39,414 nucleotides of DNA from assembly GCA_934148995.1 (NCBI GenBank), contig CAKPDM010000012.1, positions 1-39,414 of the forward strand, in the 5' to 3' direction. The position numbers were made by a program, and so were the translations under genes. This document shows, one piece after another, positions 1 through 8,466 of this stretch (its first letter is position 1; the number at the start of each line of letters is the position of its first letter). The notes under the pieces were generated by a model, which worked only from the letters and a program-made list of their open reading frames with translations, was not told the DNA's origin and ran no database searches. This stretch comes from an uncultured Bacilli bacterium. GTDB lineage: Bacteria; Bacillota_I; Bacilli_A; RF39; UBA660.

Positions 1-2
1 TT

Positions 3-128
3 GTCTTTAATCTTGCACGATTAGATACTTCTATGGGCAATCTTACATTAAAGAAAAAATTAACACGATATTCTTTTAACTTTAAAAATATTGAAAATCT
101 AATTTTCAAAGTGATTCCATCTCTTTAA
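3..128 (+). pseudogene. C-terminal end of an ISAs1-like transposase (5' end outside window)
   Basis: An open frame enters from the window edge and stops with TAA at 126-128. It reads about 41 residues, beginning VFNLARLDTSMGNLTLKKKL. This matches my memory of the end of ISAs1-family (H-repeat type) transposases, where a conserved 'NLA.LR..' segment is followed by a basic tail. A related but broken copy of the same segment lies at 25543-25649, which supports the reading as a repeated IS end. Whether the copy is intact upstream cannot be seen. Confidence 0.55.
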
Positions 129-207
129 CCACTTTACGTTAACTTTTTATGCGATTGCTGTATTGAAAAAATGTACTGTTTTTTAAAATTTTCGACATTT
201 TTCTGAC

Positions 208-1200
208 TTAATCGTTATTTTTCAAGATATAAGTATAAGAATCACGACACATATCTTCTAAAGTTTTTGAAGGGGAAAAACCTAATTCTTCTCTTGCTTT
301 AGTATTATCAGCATAACAAGCAGCAATGTCTCCTGCTCTTCTACCTACTATTTTATAGTTAACTTTAACATTATTAACTCTTTCAAAAGTTTTAACTAAA
401 TCTAAAACACTATAACCTTCACCAGTACCTAAGTTATATATACTTAGGTCTTTTGCTCTTTCTAAAGCTAAAACGTGTCCTTTTGCTAAATCAACAACGT
501 GAATATAATCTCTTACTCCTGTTCCATCTTTAGTATCATAATCATCTCCAAAGACACTTAAACATTCTAATTTACCTGTTGCTACTCTAACGATATAAGG
601 CATAAGATTATTTGGTATACCATTAGGACTTTCTCCTAAAAGACCAGTCTCTTCATTACCAATCGGATTAAAGTATCTTAATATGGTAATAGACATATCA
701 GGATTAGCTTTATAAATATCCTTTAACATCATTTCAATCATTAACTTAGTTGTTCCATAAGGATTAGTGGTTGATAATGGAAAACTCTCTTTAATAGGTA
801 ATTCCTTTGGTGTTCCATAAACGGTGGCACTTGATGAGAAAATAAATTTCTTACAGTTATATTTATTCATTATTTCTAATAGATAAAGTGTTGATATTAA
901 GTTATTTTCATAATACATAAGTGGTTTTTGAACACTCTCTCCTACTGCTTTATATCCAGCGAAATGAATTACCGCTTCTATTTTCTCTTTACTGAAAATT
1001 TCTTCTAATAAACTCTTATCGCAAACATCACCAACATATAGTTTGGCACTTTTACCTGTAAGAGTTTCAATCTTTGTCATTACATCTTTTTTACTATTAC
1101 TAAAATTATCAATAATTACTACTTCATAGTTATTTTTTAATAATTCACAAACAGTATGACTACCAATATAGCCACAACCTCCTGTTACTAATACTTTCAT
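208..1200 (-). CDS. galE: UDP-glucose 4-epimerase
   Basis: This is an NAD-dependent short-chain dehydrogenase-type enzyme that interconverts UDP-glucose and UDP-galactose in the Leloir pathway and supplies galactose for surface glycans. The 330 residues are the usual GalE length. The Rossmann motif GGCGYIG is at residues 7-13, the catalytic serine region SSSATVYG at 122-129, and the YxxxK pair is Y148/K152. The start has a strong ribosome site (AGGAGGG) just upstream. The neighbouring gene efp ends in a terminator, so galE is probably transcribed separately. The function is a confident family call; galactose versus GalNAc preference cannot be read from the sequence. Confidence 0.93.
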   Translation of the reverse strand: MKVLVTGGCGYIGSHTVCELLKNNYEVVIIDNFSNSKKDVMTKIETLTGKSAKLYVGDVCDKSLLEEIFSKEKIEAVIHFAGYKAVGESVQKPLMYYENNLISTLYLLEIMNKYNCKKFIFSSSATVYGTPKELPIKESFPLSTTNPYGTTKLMIEMMLKDIYKANPDMSITILRYFNPIGNEETGLLGESPNGIPNNLMPYIVRVATGKLECLSVFGDDYDTKDGTGVRDYIHVVDLAKGHVLALERAKDLSIYNLGTGEGYSVLDLVKTFERVNNVKVNYKIVGRRAGDIAACYADNTKAREELGFSPSKTLEDMCRDSYTYILKNND

Positions 1201-1241
1201 TCTTTTTCCCTCCTGTTCACTATAATATCATTTTTTATTAA

Positions 1242-1266
1242 AGAAAAAAAGAGCAATTATGCTCTT
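1242..1266 (-). terminator. Rho-independent terminator after efp
   Basis: A 7-bp stem (AAGAGCA / TGCTCTT) with a 4-nt loop is followed on the minus strand by a run of T. The efp stop codon falls in the loop. Confidence 0.8.
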
Positions 1267-1814
1267 GATACATATTTTCCATCTTTAGTTCCAACAAGAA
1301 TCTCTTCATCTTGTTTGATAAATAATGGAACTTGTACTACCATACCAGTTTCAAGAGTTGCATTCTTCATAGCAGATGATGAAGTATTACCTTTAACGGC
1401 ATCTTCAGTTGCTACTATCTTCATAACAATCTTATCTGGTAAGTTCATACCTAACATTTCTCCTTCAAAGAAAATGATTTCTACTTCTAAGTTTTCTTTT
1501 AAGAATTTTGCATCATCACCAATTGTACTCTTATCAAGTTCAATTTGTTCATAATCTTGCATATTCATAAAGTAATAAGTATCTCCCATACTATAAAGGA
1601 ATTGCATAGGTTTTTTAGAAATATGTGCTGTTTCTACTTTTACACCAGCATTGAAAGTCTTTTCAGCGATTGACCCAGTTCTTAAGTTTTTAAGTTTAGC
1701 TTTTACAATAGCTGCACCTTTACCAGGTTTTACGTGTTGACTATCAAGTACCATATAGATATTACCATCAGCTTGGATAGTAATTCCGTTTTTTAAATCA
1801 TTGGAATTAATCAT
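1257..1814 (-). CDS. efp: Elongation factor P
   Basis: EF-P binds stalled ribosomes between the P and E sites and relieves pausing at polyproline stretches. The 185-residue length and three-domain layout are standard: N-terminal KOW-like domain and two OB folds. The modification loop carries lysine 32 in the context KPGKGAA, as in Bacillus-type EF-P. The ribosome site AAGGAGG is upstream. It lies 21 bp downstream of rpmG and is probably co-transcribed with it, ending at the terminator overlapping its own stop codon. Confidence 0.96.
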   Translation of the reverse strand: MINSNDLKNGITIQADGNIYMVLDSQHVKPGKGAAIVKAKLKNLRTGSIAEKTFNAGVKVETAHISKKPMQFLYSMGDTYYFMNMQDYEQIELDKSTIGDDAKFLKENLEVEIIFFEGEMLGMNLPDKIVMKIVATEDAVKGNTSSSAMKNATLETGMVVQVPLFIKQDEEILVGTKDGKYVSRA

Positions 1815-1835
1815 CGTTTTTCCTCCTTCTAGTTA

Positions 1836-2000
1836 TTACTTCTTTTCTTTGTGTTCAGTATGACGTCCACATTTTGGACAGTATTTATTAAGGTCTAGAC
1901 GGTCAGTTGTATTCTTAACGTTTTTTTCAACACGATAATTTTCTTCTTTACAAACTGTACATACTAGTGTTTTCTTTTGTCTGTTTCCTACTTTTGCCAT
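1836..2000 (-). CDS. rpmG: 50S ribosomal protein L33
   Basis: This small gene encodes 54 residues, starting MAKVGNRQKKTLVCTVCKEE and ending HTEHKEKK. Two CxxC pairs (C14/C17 and C41/C44) make the zinc-binding form of L33, a large-subunit ribosomal protein. A strong AGGAGG ribosome site precedes the ATG. A promoter (GGTAAA/ATTATA on the plus strand, i.e. TTTACC-17 bp-TATAAT on the minus strand) lies inside the tig terminator region. Low-GC Gram-positives often hold several L33 paralogs, including zinc-free ones; this is a zinc-type copy. Confidence 0.95.
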   Translation of the reverse strand: MAKVGNRQKKTLVCTVCKEENYRVEKNVKNTTDRLDLNKYCPKCGRHTEHKEKK

Positions 2001-2025
2001 GACACTACCTCCTTGTTTCTTTAAA

Positions 2026-2054
2026 ATTATATCAGAAAAAACCCTATTGGTAAA
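2026..2054 (-). promoter_or_regulatory. Promoter for rpmG-efp
   Basis: On the minus strand the -35 box is TTTACC (2049-2054), followed by a 17-bp spacer and a consensus -10 box TATAAT (2026-2031). The -35 overlaps the tig terminator. Confidence 0.55.
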
Positions 2055-2060
2055 GGTTTT
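2034..2060 (-). terminator. Terminator after tig
   Basis: On the minus strand AAAACC and GGTTTT form a 6-bp stem with an 11-nt loop, followed by TT. It directly abuts the tig stop codon. The stem is short, so this is moderately supported. Confidence 0.5.
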
Positions 2061-3325
2061 TACTTATTTAATTCTTTTAATCTTTCAAGAGTTCTTCTCA
2101 TTTCAAGATCATATTGAACCATATCTAGGCCACCGAATTCTTTTAAGAAGTCTTCTTCAGCCATTTGATACTTAGCAGCTAATTCTTTAGCTTCTTTCTT
2201 AGCATCATCTAAACTTACTTCAATCTTTTCTAGTTTAGTAATTTCTTCTAACATTAAACGATAAAGTACGTTTTGATAAGCTTCATCTTTTAATTGTGCT
2301 CTTAAATCTTCTTCTTTTTGACCAGTTATTTGATAATATAAGTCTAAGTTTAAGCCTTGCATCATCATTGATTGTTCAGCACGTTTTAAAAGACGAGTAG
2401 TTTCTTCTGTTACCATTCCTTCTGGAATATCAACTTCTACATTCTTAGCTACTTCACTTAGTAACTTATCGATATAGATGTTTTCATTTTCCATTTCTTT
2501 TTGAGCTAAGATATTTTTCTTAACTTCTTCTTTAAGAGTTGCTTCATCATTAACACCTTCTAAAGCTAAATCATCAAAAAAGTCTTGATCAAGTTCTCTT
2601 TTTTCTTTAGTTTTAATTTCATGAACTTTTACTTTGAAAGTTGCTTCTTTTCCTTTTAAAGATGCTTCATGATAATCTTCTGGGAAAGTAACTTTAATTT
2701 CTCTTTCTTCTTCTCTTTTCATTCCGATTAATTGTTCTTCAAAACCAGGAATAAATGTTCCACTTCCGATTTGTAATGGATAGTTTTCTCCTTTTCCACC
2801 TTCAAAAGCTTTACTTCCTAAGAATCCTTCATAATCGATAGTTACTAAGTCATTAGTCTCAACAGAACCATCTTCTTTAATTACTAATTCTGCATATTTA
2901 TCTAGTAATTTCTTAACTTCTTCTTCGATTTTTTCATCAGTAACTTCAGCTTTTTCTTCTTTAACTCCTAATCCTTTATAGTTTTTAACTGTTACTTCAG
3001 GACGAGAAGTAATAACAAATTTGAATGTTACATGAGTTTCATCTATTTCTGTTAATTCAACTTCAGCAGGTATAACAGGTACTACTTTAGCTTCTTCAAT
3101 TGCTTTAGTATAAGCAGTTTGTAATACACTATCAGCTGCTCCATCAAATAATGTCTCAACACCTACTTTTTTATCATAGATATTTCTTGGACATTTTCCT
3201 TTTCTAAAACCATCAATGGTTACATTTTTTACTTTTTTCTTGAAGCTTTCATCTAAAGCTTTCTTCCAATCTTCACCTTCGATGTTGATTGTTATTTCAT
3301 GAATATTATTATTTTTCTTTGCCAT
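2060..3325 (-). CDS. tig: Trigger factor, ribosome-associated chaperone
   Basis: Trigger factor binds ribosomal protein L23 at the exit tunnel and folds nascent chains; its middle domain is an FKBP-type prolyl isomerase. The 421 residues match the family length. The ribosome-binding N-domain carries the signature-like segment VTIDGFRKGKCPRNI near residues 35-49. The FKBP domain spans about 155-245 (VTIDYEGFLGSKAFEGG onwards) and the helical C-domain follows. A good promoter and a ribosome site (TTGGAGGAAAG) support the start. Confidence 0.96.
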   Translation of the reverse strand: MAKKNNNIHEITINIEGEDWKKALDESFKKKVKNVTIDGFRKGKCPRNIYDKKVGVETLFDGAADSVLQTAYTKAIEEAKVVPVIPAEVELTEIDETHVTFKFVITSRPEVTVKNYKGLGVKEEKAEVTDEKIEEEVKKLLDKYAELVIKEDGSVETNDLVTIDYEGFLGSKAFEGGKGENYPLQIGSGTFIPGFEEQLIGMKREEEREIKVTFPEDYHEASLKGKEATFKVKVHEIKTKEKRELDQDFFDDLALEGVNDEATLKEEVKKNILAQKEMENENIYIDKLLSEVAKNVEVDIPEGMVTEETTRLLKRAEQSMMMQGLNLDLYYQITGQKEEDLRAQLKDEAYQNVLYRLMLEEITKLEKIEVSLDDAKKEAKELAAKYQMAEEDFLKEFGGLDMVQYDLEMRRTLERLKELNK

Positions 3326-3346
3326 ACTCTTTCCTCCAATAGGCTT

Positions 3347-3375
3347 ATTATACCTTATTTATTAATTTGTTTCAA
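3347..3375 (-). promoter_or_regulatory. Sigma-A-type promoter for tig
   Basis: On the minus strand TTGAAA (3370-3375), a 17-bp spacer and TATAAT (3347-3352) give a near-consensus housekeeping promoter about 20 bp upstream of the tig start. Confidence 0.75.
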
Positions 3376-3388
3376 CAATTTTTAGTCC

Positions 3389-4426
3389 TTATTTGTCGTT
3401 TTTTAATATTAACATTGCATCCCCGAATGAGAAAAATCTATATCTTTCTTCAACGGCATGATTATAAGCTTTTAAGATAAACTCTTTAGTAGCAATAGCA
3501 GATACTAACATTAATAGGGTTGACTTTGGTAAATGAAAATTAGTAATTAAACCATCAATAGAGTCAACTGTCTTTGATGGGTATAAGAATAAGGTTGTAA
3601 AACCACTATCTTCCTTAAAGGTACCAAATTTCTCATAAATTGTTTCAAGAACTCTAGTCGAAGTGGTACCAACTGCTATTATTCTTCCACCTTCACTTCT
3701 AGTATCATTTAATAACTGAGCAGTTTCCTCATCCATCATATAATACTCTGAATGCATCTTATGTTCTTCAATAATATCTTCTGTTACTGGACGGAAAGTT
3801 CCAAGTCCAACATGAAGAGTTACATAAGCGATATTAACACCCATTTCTTTTACTTTAGCTAGTAATTCTTTAGTAAAGTGTAAACCCGCTGTCGGTGCTG
3901 CTGCACTGCCCACTTCTTTAGCATAAACTGTCTGATATCTTGATTGGTCTTTTAAAGTCTCATGAATATAAGGAGGTAGTGGCATAGTTCCAAGTTTATC
4001 TAATACTTCATAGAATATGCCGTCATAACTAAACTCTACTACTCTGATTCCTTCTTCGCCAATCTCTTTACAAGTAGCTACTAAAAGACCATCACCAAAG
4101 GAAATCTTATCACCAACATGAATTCTCTTAGCTGGCTTAGTAAGACACTCCCAAGTATCACCTTCAATATTTTTTAATAGTAATAACTCAATAACTGCTT
4201 TAGTTACTTCTTTTTCGCCAATTAATCTAGCTGGTAAGACCTTAGTATTATTTAAAACTAACGTATCTCCTTTTTTTAGATATGTTAAAATATCAGTAAA
4301 ATGTTTATCTGCAATTGTTTTTTCTTTACAATCTAACACCATAAGTCTTGAACTATCACGTTTTTCTAGTGGTGTTTGTGCTATTAAATCTTTATCTAAA
4401 TCATAATCAAATTCATCTAATCTCAT
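3389..4426 (-). CDS. queA: S-adenosylmethionine:tRNA ribosyltransferase-isomerase
   Basis: QueA moves the ribosyl part of SAM onto preQ1 in tRNA to make epoxyqueuosine, the penultimate step of queuosine synthesis. The 345 residues have the family's standard features: N-terminal 'FDYDLDKDLIAQTPLEKRDS' and the C-terminal SLIT-type region 'LITNFHLPKSTLLMLVSA'. The start codon directly abuts the ruvB stop codon, so ruvA-ruvB-queA form a translationally coupled run, the common Firmicutes order. tgt is not next to it here. Confidence 0.96.
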   Translation of the reverse strand: MRLDEFDYDLDKDLIAQTPLEKRDSSRLMVLDCKEKTIADKHFTDILTYLKKGDTLVLNNTKVLPARLIGEKEVTKAVIELLLLKNIEGDTWECLTKPAKRIHVGDKISFGDGLLVATCKEIGEEGIRVVEFSYDGIFYEVLDKLGTMPLPPYIHETLKDQSRYQTVYAKEVGSAAAPTAGLHFTKELLAKVKEMGVNIAYVTLHVGLGTFRPVTEDIIEEHKMHSEYYMMDEETAQLLNDTRSEGGRIIAVGTTSTRVLETIYEKFGTFKEDSGFTTLFLYPSKTVDSIDGLITNFHLPKSTLLMLVSAIATKEFILKAYNHAVEERYRFFSFGDAMLILKNDK

Positions 4427-5446
4427 CTAAATCATTCCCCCAAATAAGTTATTTTGGTAACTAATATGTAACTGTTCATAAGCTTTCGGTGTAACGCATC
4501 TTCCTCTAGTTGTTCTTTTCAAATACCCTTCTTGTAATAAATATGGTTCCATTACATCTTCGATAGTTGACACTTCTTCCCCAATACTACTAGCTAAAGC
4601 TTCAATTCCCACTGGTCCACCATTAAATCTTTCAATAATAGCTCTTAATAATTGATGGTCAGCTTCATCAAGGCCACCTTTATCAACTTTCAATTTTTCT
4701 AATGCTTTCTGCATCTCTTCTAAGTCGATTATCTCTTTTTTATCTACTAGAGCAAAATCTCTTACTCTTTTAAATAAACGATTAGCAATTCTTGGAGTGC
4801 CTCTACTTCTTTTAGCAAGTTCTAAAGCGGCATCATCAGCAATATCCATTTTTAAAACTCGACTAGTTCTTTTAATGATTTCCATCAATTCTTTATCAGT
4901 ATAGAATTTTAGTTTCGAAACAATTCCAAATCTATCTCTTAAAGGACTTGATAAATCACCCGCTCTAGTAGTAGCCCCTACTAAGGTAAAAGGTGGTAAG
5001 TCAATTTTTATATTACGTGAATTTCCTTCACTACCAATAATTATATCAAGAGTAAAATCTTCCATAGCCGGATAAAGTATTTCCTCAATATATCTTGGCA
5101 TACGGTGTATCTCATCTATAAATAAGACATCACCGGGTTCTAAGGTTGATAAGATAGCAGCTAAGTCGCCACTTTTTTCGATAGAAGGTCCACTAGCAGT
5201 TTTGATATTAACACCTAACTCTCTAGCAATAATATAAGCAAGAGTTGTCTTTCCAAGACCTGGTGGTCCATATAATAAGACATGGTCTAAAACTTCATTA
5301 CGCATTTTAGCAGCTTCGATAAAAACGTGAATATTTTCCTTTACTTCACTCTGACCAATATATTCATCAAGAACTAACGGGCGAATACTACTTTCTAGCA
5401 CTTCATCATTCTCTTGTTCTTCACTACTTACTACTCTCTCTTCCAC
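4427..5446 (-). CDS. ruvB: Holliday junction branch-migration ATPase
   Basis: RuvB is the hexameric AAA+ motor that, with RuvA, drives branch migration of Holliday junctions. Walker A GPPGLGKT is at residues 60-67, Walker B ends in DEIH at 111-114, and sensor GATTR is at 157-161. A winged-helix domain closes the protein. The start is a GTG: the encoded N-terminus MEERVVSSEEQE aligns well with the B. subtilis RuvB start as I remember it. It lies between ruvA and queA in one operon. Confidence 0.96.
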   Translation of the reverse strand: MEERVVSSEEQENDEVLESSIRPLVLDEYIGQSEVKENIHVFIEAAKMRNEVLDHVLLYGPPGLGKTTLAYIIARELGVNIKTASGPSIEKSGDLAAILSTLEPGDVLFIDEIHRMPRYIEEILYPAMEDFTLDIIIGSEGNSRNIKIDLPPFTLVGATTRAGDLSSPLRDRFGIVSKLKFYTDKELMEIIKRTSRVLKMDIADDAALELAKRSRGTPRIANRLFKRVRDFALVDKKEIIDLEEMQKALEKLKVDKGGLDEADHQLLRAIIERFNGGPVGIEALASSIGEEVSTIEDVMEPYLLQEGYLKRTTRGRCVTPKAYEQLHISYQNNLFGGMI

Positions 5447-5470
5447 CCTTCGTCACCATCGCTTTCGTTT

Positions 5471-6031
5471 TTATTTTAAGAATAAACTTAAGGCTTGTTT
5501 GATTTGATTTTCAATTGTTTCACTACTATCTACTTTAGCTAAAACTGTTTTGATTTCTTTTTCTTTATAACCAAGTCCTAGTAAAGCATCATGTACTTCC
5601 ATCAAGGAGTTACTGTCAGTCATCTCTTCGCCTTCCAAATCTTCTAACTTACCTTTTAAATCAAGTACTATCTGTTTAGCAAGTTTATCTCCTATCTTTG
5701 GAAATTTTTTAAGGTATAAGATATTCTCTCTTTCAATAGCATCTTTTATTCCTCCTAAACTTCCAGTAGCAAGAATCGGTAATGCCATCTTTGGTCCTAA
5801 GCCTTTAACACCGATTAGTTTTAAAAACATTTCTTTTTCATTTTTTTCTTTAAAACCAAATAGTAAATGTTCATCTTCTTTTATCTGTTGATAAAGATAA
5901 ACTTTATATTCTTTTCCTTCCTCAAAAGAAAAAGGATTGGGTGTGTATATAAAGTACCCAATGTTGTTTGTTTCTAAGATAATTGCATTAGAAACTATCT
6001 CTTTAACTGTCCCAATCATATAGTCATACAT
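5471..6031 (-). CDS. ruvA: Holliday junction DNA-binding protein
   Basis: RuvA binds four-way junctions and loads RuvB. The 186 residues show the N-terminal OB fold (IGYFIYTPNPF near 24-34), the tandem helix-hairpin-helix region with GVKGLGPKMAL and FPKIGDKLAKQIVLDLKGKL, and a small C-terminal RuvB-binding domain ending in KQALSLFLK. It leads the ruvA-ruvB-queA run and lies 8 bp downstream of yebC. Confidence 0.95.
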   Translation of the reverse strand: MYDYMIGTVKEIVSNAIILETNNIGYFIYTPNPFSFEEGKEYKVYLYQQIKEDEHLLFGFKEKNEKEMFLKLIGVKGLGPKMALPILATGSLGGIKDAIERENILYLKKFPKIGDKLAKQIVLDLKGKLEDLEGEEMTDSNSLMEVHDALLGLGYKEKEIKTVLAKVDSSETIENQIKQALSLFLK

Positions 6032-6039
6032 AGTAACAC

Positions 6040-6762
6040 CTAGTTTTCTTTAATATTGCAGTAAACACTTTGCACATCATCTATATCTTCTAAAAGTTCG
6101 TAAAGTTTTTCGACTTTCTCACGAGTCTCATCATCTACTTCTACTTCATTTTGTGCTACATATGTAACTTCTGATGTTAAAAACTCAGCTACTCCCATAT
6201 TAGCAAGTGCATCTTTTACTTTGATAAAGTCTTCTGGTTTAGTAGTAATCATATAACTTTCATCAAGTTTTTCCATATCAAGTGCTCCTGCATCAAGTGC
6301 CGTCATCATTACTTCGTCTTCATCATACTCATTAGGAATTTCAATTAAACCAACACGGTCAAATAGATAACTGACAGAACCATCTGTTCCTAAGTTTCCA
6401 CCATGTTTTGTGAATGTACTTCTTACAAATGATGCCGTTCTATTTCTATTATCAGTTAAACAATCTACCATAAAAGCGGTTCCACTAGGTCCATATCCTT
6501 CGTAACGAACTGTCTCATAATGTTCATTTTCGCCTGCACCTTTAGCTTTATCAATTGCTTTTTGAATATTATCTTTTGGCATATTAGCAGCTTTGGCTTT
6601 TTCAACTACTAATCTTAAACTTGGATTAGCATCAGGGTCTGGTGTACCACTCTTAGCAGCTACATAAAGTTCCTTTGCCAATTTTTGAAATACTTTTCCT
6701 CTAGCAGCATCTATTAATCCTTTTTTACGATGAATAGTTGCCCATTTAGAATGTCCACTCAT
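6040..6762 (-). CDS. yebC: YebC/PmpR family translational or transcriptional regulator
   Basis: This 240-residue protein begins with the hallmark MSGHSKWATIHRKKG and continues through the conserved NMPKDNIQKAIDKAKG segment (about 75-90). YebC proteins were long annotated as transcription factors; more recent work links relatives to translation of difficult sequences. It sits directly upstream of ruvA, a frequent neighbour. A perfect palindrome precedes it (see 6785-6800). Confidence 0.95.
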   Translation of the reverse strand: MSGHSKWATIHRKKGLIDAARGKVFQKLAKELYVAAKSGTPDPDANPSLRLVVEKAKAANMPKDNIQKAIDKAKGAGENEHYETVRYEGYGPSGTAFMVDCLTDNRNRTASFVRSTFTKHGGNLGTDGSVSYLFDRVGLIEIPNEYDEDEVMMTALDAGALDMEKLDESYMITTKPEDFIKVKDALANMGVAEFLTSEVTYVAQNEVEVDDETREKVEKLYELLEDIDDVQSVYCNIKEN

Positions 6763-6784
6763 TTATCTCACTCCTCTTTTCTTT

Positions 6785-6800
6785 AATATGATATCATATT
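6785..6800. promoter_or_regulatory. 16-bp perfect palindrome upstream of yebC
   Basis: AATATGATATCATATT is fully self-complementary and lies 22 bp before the yebC start, overlapping a possible -10 (TATGAT). It could be an operator; all bases except two are A/T, so chance is not excluded. Confidence 0.3.
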
Positions 6801-6828
6801 TTTCTATTCTTTAAAAGAAAAAGAAGAA

Positions 6829-8109
6829 CTAATTTTTCTTATCTATTATTTCTTCTTTAGTCTTTATTTGATAATTTCTAGCTGCTACTTTAAAAATAAA
6901 ATACTTATCAGATGAACTTATATATTCATATTTAGCTTCTACTATAACTTTGCCTTTTCTATCAATGATTCCATATTTTTTATCTTTTGTCATAACAATT
7001 AACAAATCGTTGTTGTTATTATTAGCAATTCCTGAATATTCTTTTGATAAAGATTTTCCAGTTTTATCTATTATGCTTCTTTTCTTTTGATCGATAATAG
7101 TTAAATAATTTTCATCTAATACTTCTAAGTCTGTATATTTAATTGGTATTACTACTTCACCAGTCTTAGAGATAGTACCATATTTATCATTTTTCCTGAC
7201 GATGGCATAACCATTGTTTCCAAAGTCAGTTGTACCTTCTTGGTATTCATAAGGTATTATTACTTCTTCATTGTCATTTATATAGCCATAAGCACCTTCA
7301 CTATTAGCAACTAGTATTAAGTCATTTTTAGTCGGACTTAGATAAGAATAGTCACCAGTAAATCTTCTTATTTTAGAGGTAGTAAGTTCATAAGTAAAGA
7401 ACTTCTTATCTTTATCAATAAATGTTACTAACCCATCATTTATTTCCATTGGAGTAGCATTTTCTGTTTCGGTAAGTTCGATTAGTTTATTATCTTTAGA
7501 ATTTAGATAATAGTTCTTAGTTGTTTCTTTCTTGGTTAAAGAAAGGGCATACTCGTCATTTGCATTATTAATGATTCTAGTTTTATCTAAAGCATCAATT
7601 GACTCTTCTTTCTTTACAAAGTCATAAATTACACTTTTATTTTCTTTTTCTAGTATTAGATAATTACTTTCACCAAGTATGGTGACATTATCTATATTAG
7701 CAACTATTTCCTTAGCACTATCTATTTCGGTAATACTATACTTTTTGTTTTTAAGAGTTAGAACTAAGTTACTATTAAGAATTTCCACCTTATCAAAAGA
7801 TGCTGCTAAAGAAATGTTTCCTTTACTATCGATCAAACCATATTTTTTATTTTTTATATATGGAGCATGTCCTTCCTTATATTTTAATGGAACAATATCA
7901 GTATCTTGTGGAAAGTCATAACTTAGGTTTACTGAATTACTTTTAAGATCATAATAGCCAAACTTTTTGCCATTAGTTACTGCTAATTTATCTTCACTAA
8001 TAACGCCTAATTCTTCATAATCTAAATTGATTTTTTTACCAGTAAAAACCCCAGATACTACTAAGATTATACCAATCGCTGCTAAACCAATTGCTATTTT
8101 TTTGTTCAT
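6829..8109 (-). CDS. Membrane-anchored WG-repeat protein
   Basis: The 426 residues start with a short cytoplasmic end and one hydrophobic segment (about 5-24, IAIGLAAIGIILVVSGVF), so the rest is probably extracellular. The body is built of WG-type repeats: units such as KYGLIDSKGNISLAASFDKV, KYGTISKTGEVVIPIKYTDL and KYGIIDRKGKVIVEAKYEYI recur about every 45 residues. WG repeats form beta-rich scaffolds of unknown ligand. No catalytic motif is visible. It has its own ribosome site (AAAGGAGAG) and lies just downstream of the pilin-like locus on the same strand, so a surface role is a reasonable but untested inference. Confidence 0.7.
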   Translation of the reverse strand: MNKKIAIGLAAIGIILVVSGVFTGKKINLDYEELGVISEDKLAVTNGKKFGYYDLKSNSVNLSYDFPQDTDIVPLKYKEGHAPYIKNKKYGLIDSKGNISLAASFDKVEILNSNLVLTLKNKKYSITEIDSAKEIVANIDNVTILGESNYLILEKENKSVIYDFVKKEESIDALDKTRIINNANDEYALSLTKKETTKNYYLNSKDNKLIELTETENATPMEINDGLVTFIDKDKKFFTYELTTSKIRRFTGDYSYLSPTKNDLILVANSEGAYGYINDNEEVIIPYEYQEGTTDFGNNGYAIVRKNDKYGTISKTGEVVIPIKYTDLEVLDENYLTIIDQKKRSIIDKTGKSLSKEYSGIANNNNNDLLIVMTKDKKYGIIDRKGKVIVEAKYEYISSSDKYFIFKVAARNYQIKTKEEIIDKKN

Positions 8110-8184
8110 TTTATCTCTCCTTTTAATTTATCACTATTATAAGTTCTATTTAGATTAAGTTTTTCTAGTAATTTTAAATTGTCA

Positions 8185-8466
8185 TTATTTTACTTCAAAC
8201 AAGTCAACCATGTATGGAGTAGTTTCAAATCGCCATTTGTCACTTTTTCCACTAGTATTTTTAACTATTACTCGATATTTGCCAGCGGCCCAGTCTTTCG
8301 TACTTGTAGCGCCTGCTCCACTATCAAACGAACAGAATTTTGTGCCTAAATCAGCATAAGTTTTATCTTCTATACTAAAACTACAAAGAGTTTTAACACA
8401 GACATTACTTGAGTTAGCTATACAGACGGTTCTTTTGGAATCATAGCATTGTATGCTCACTTGCAT
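8185..8466 (-). pseudogene. Detached C-terminal domain of the preceding pilin-TSP1 protein (frameshifted)
   Basis: The 93 codons (reading VCIANSSNVCVK ... TTPYMVDLFEVK) match the last about 85 residues of the 1452-residue paralog nearly residue for residue. The upstream gene (8441-10423) runs out of frame at exactly the matching point and overlaps this frame. The simplest view is one gene of about 745 codons with a frameshift between about 8440 and 8470; the shift corresponds to one extra base or two missing bases relative to the paralog. It has no convincing own ribosome site, so separate translation is unlikely. Either a real inactivating or phase-type mutation or an assembly error could explain it. 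Confidence 0.7.
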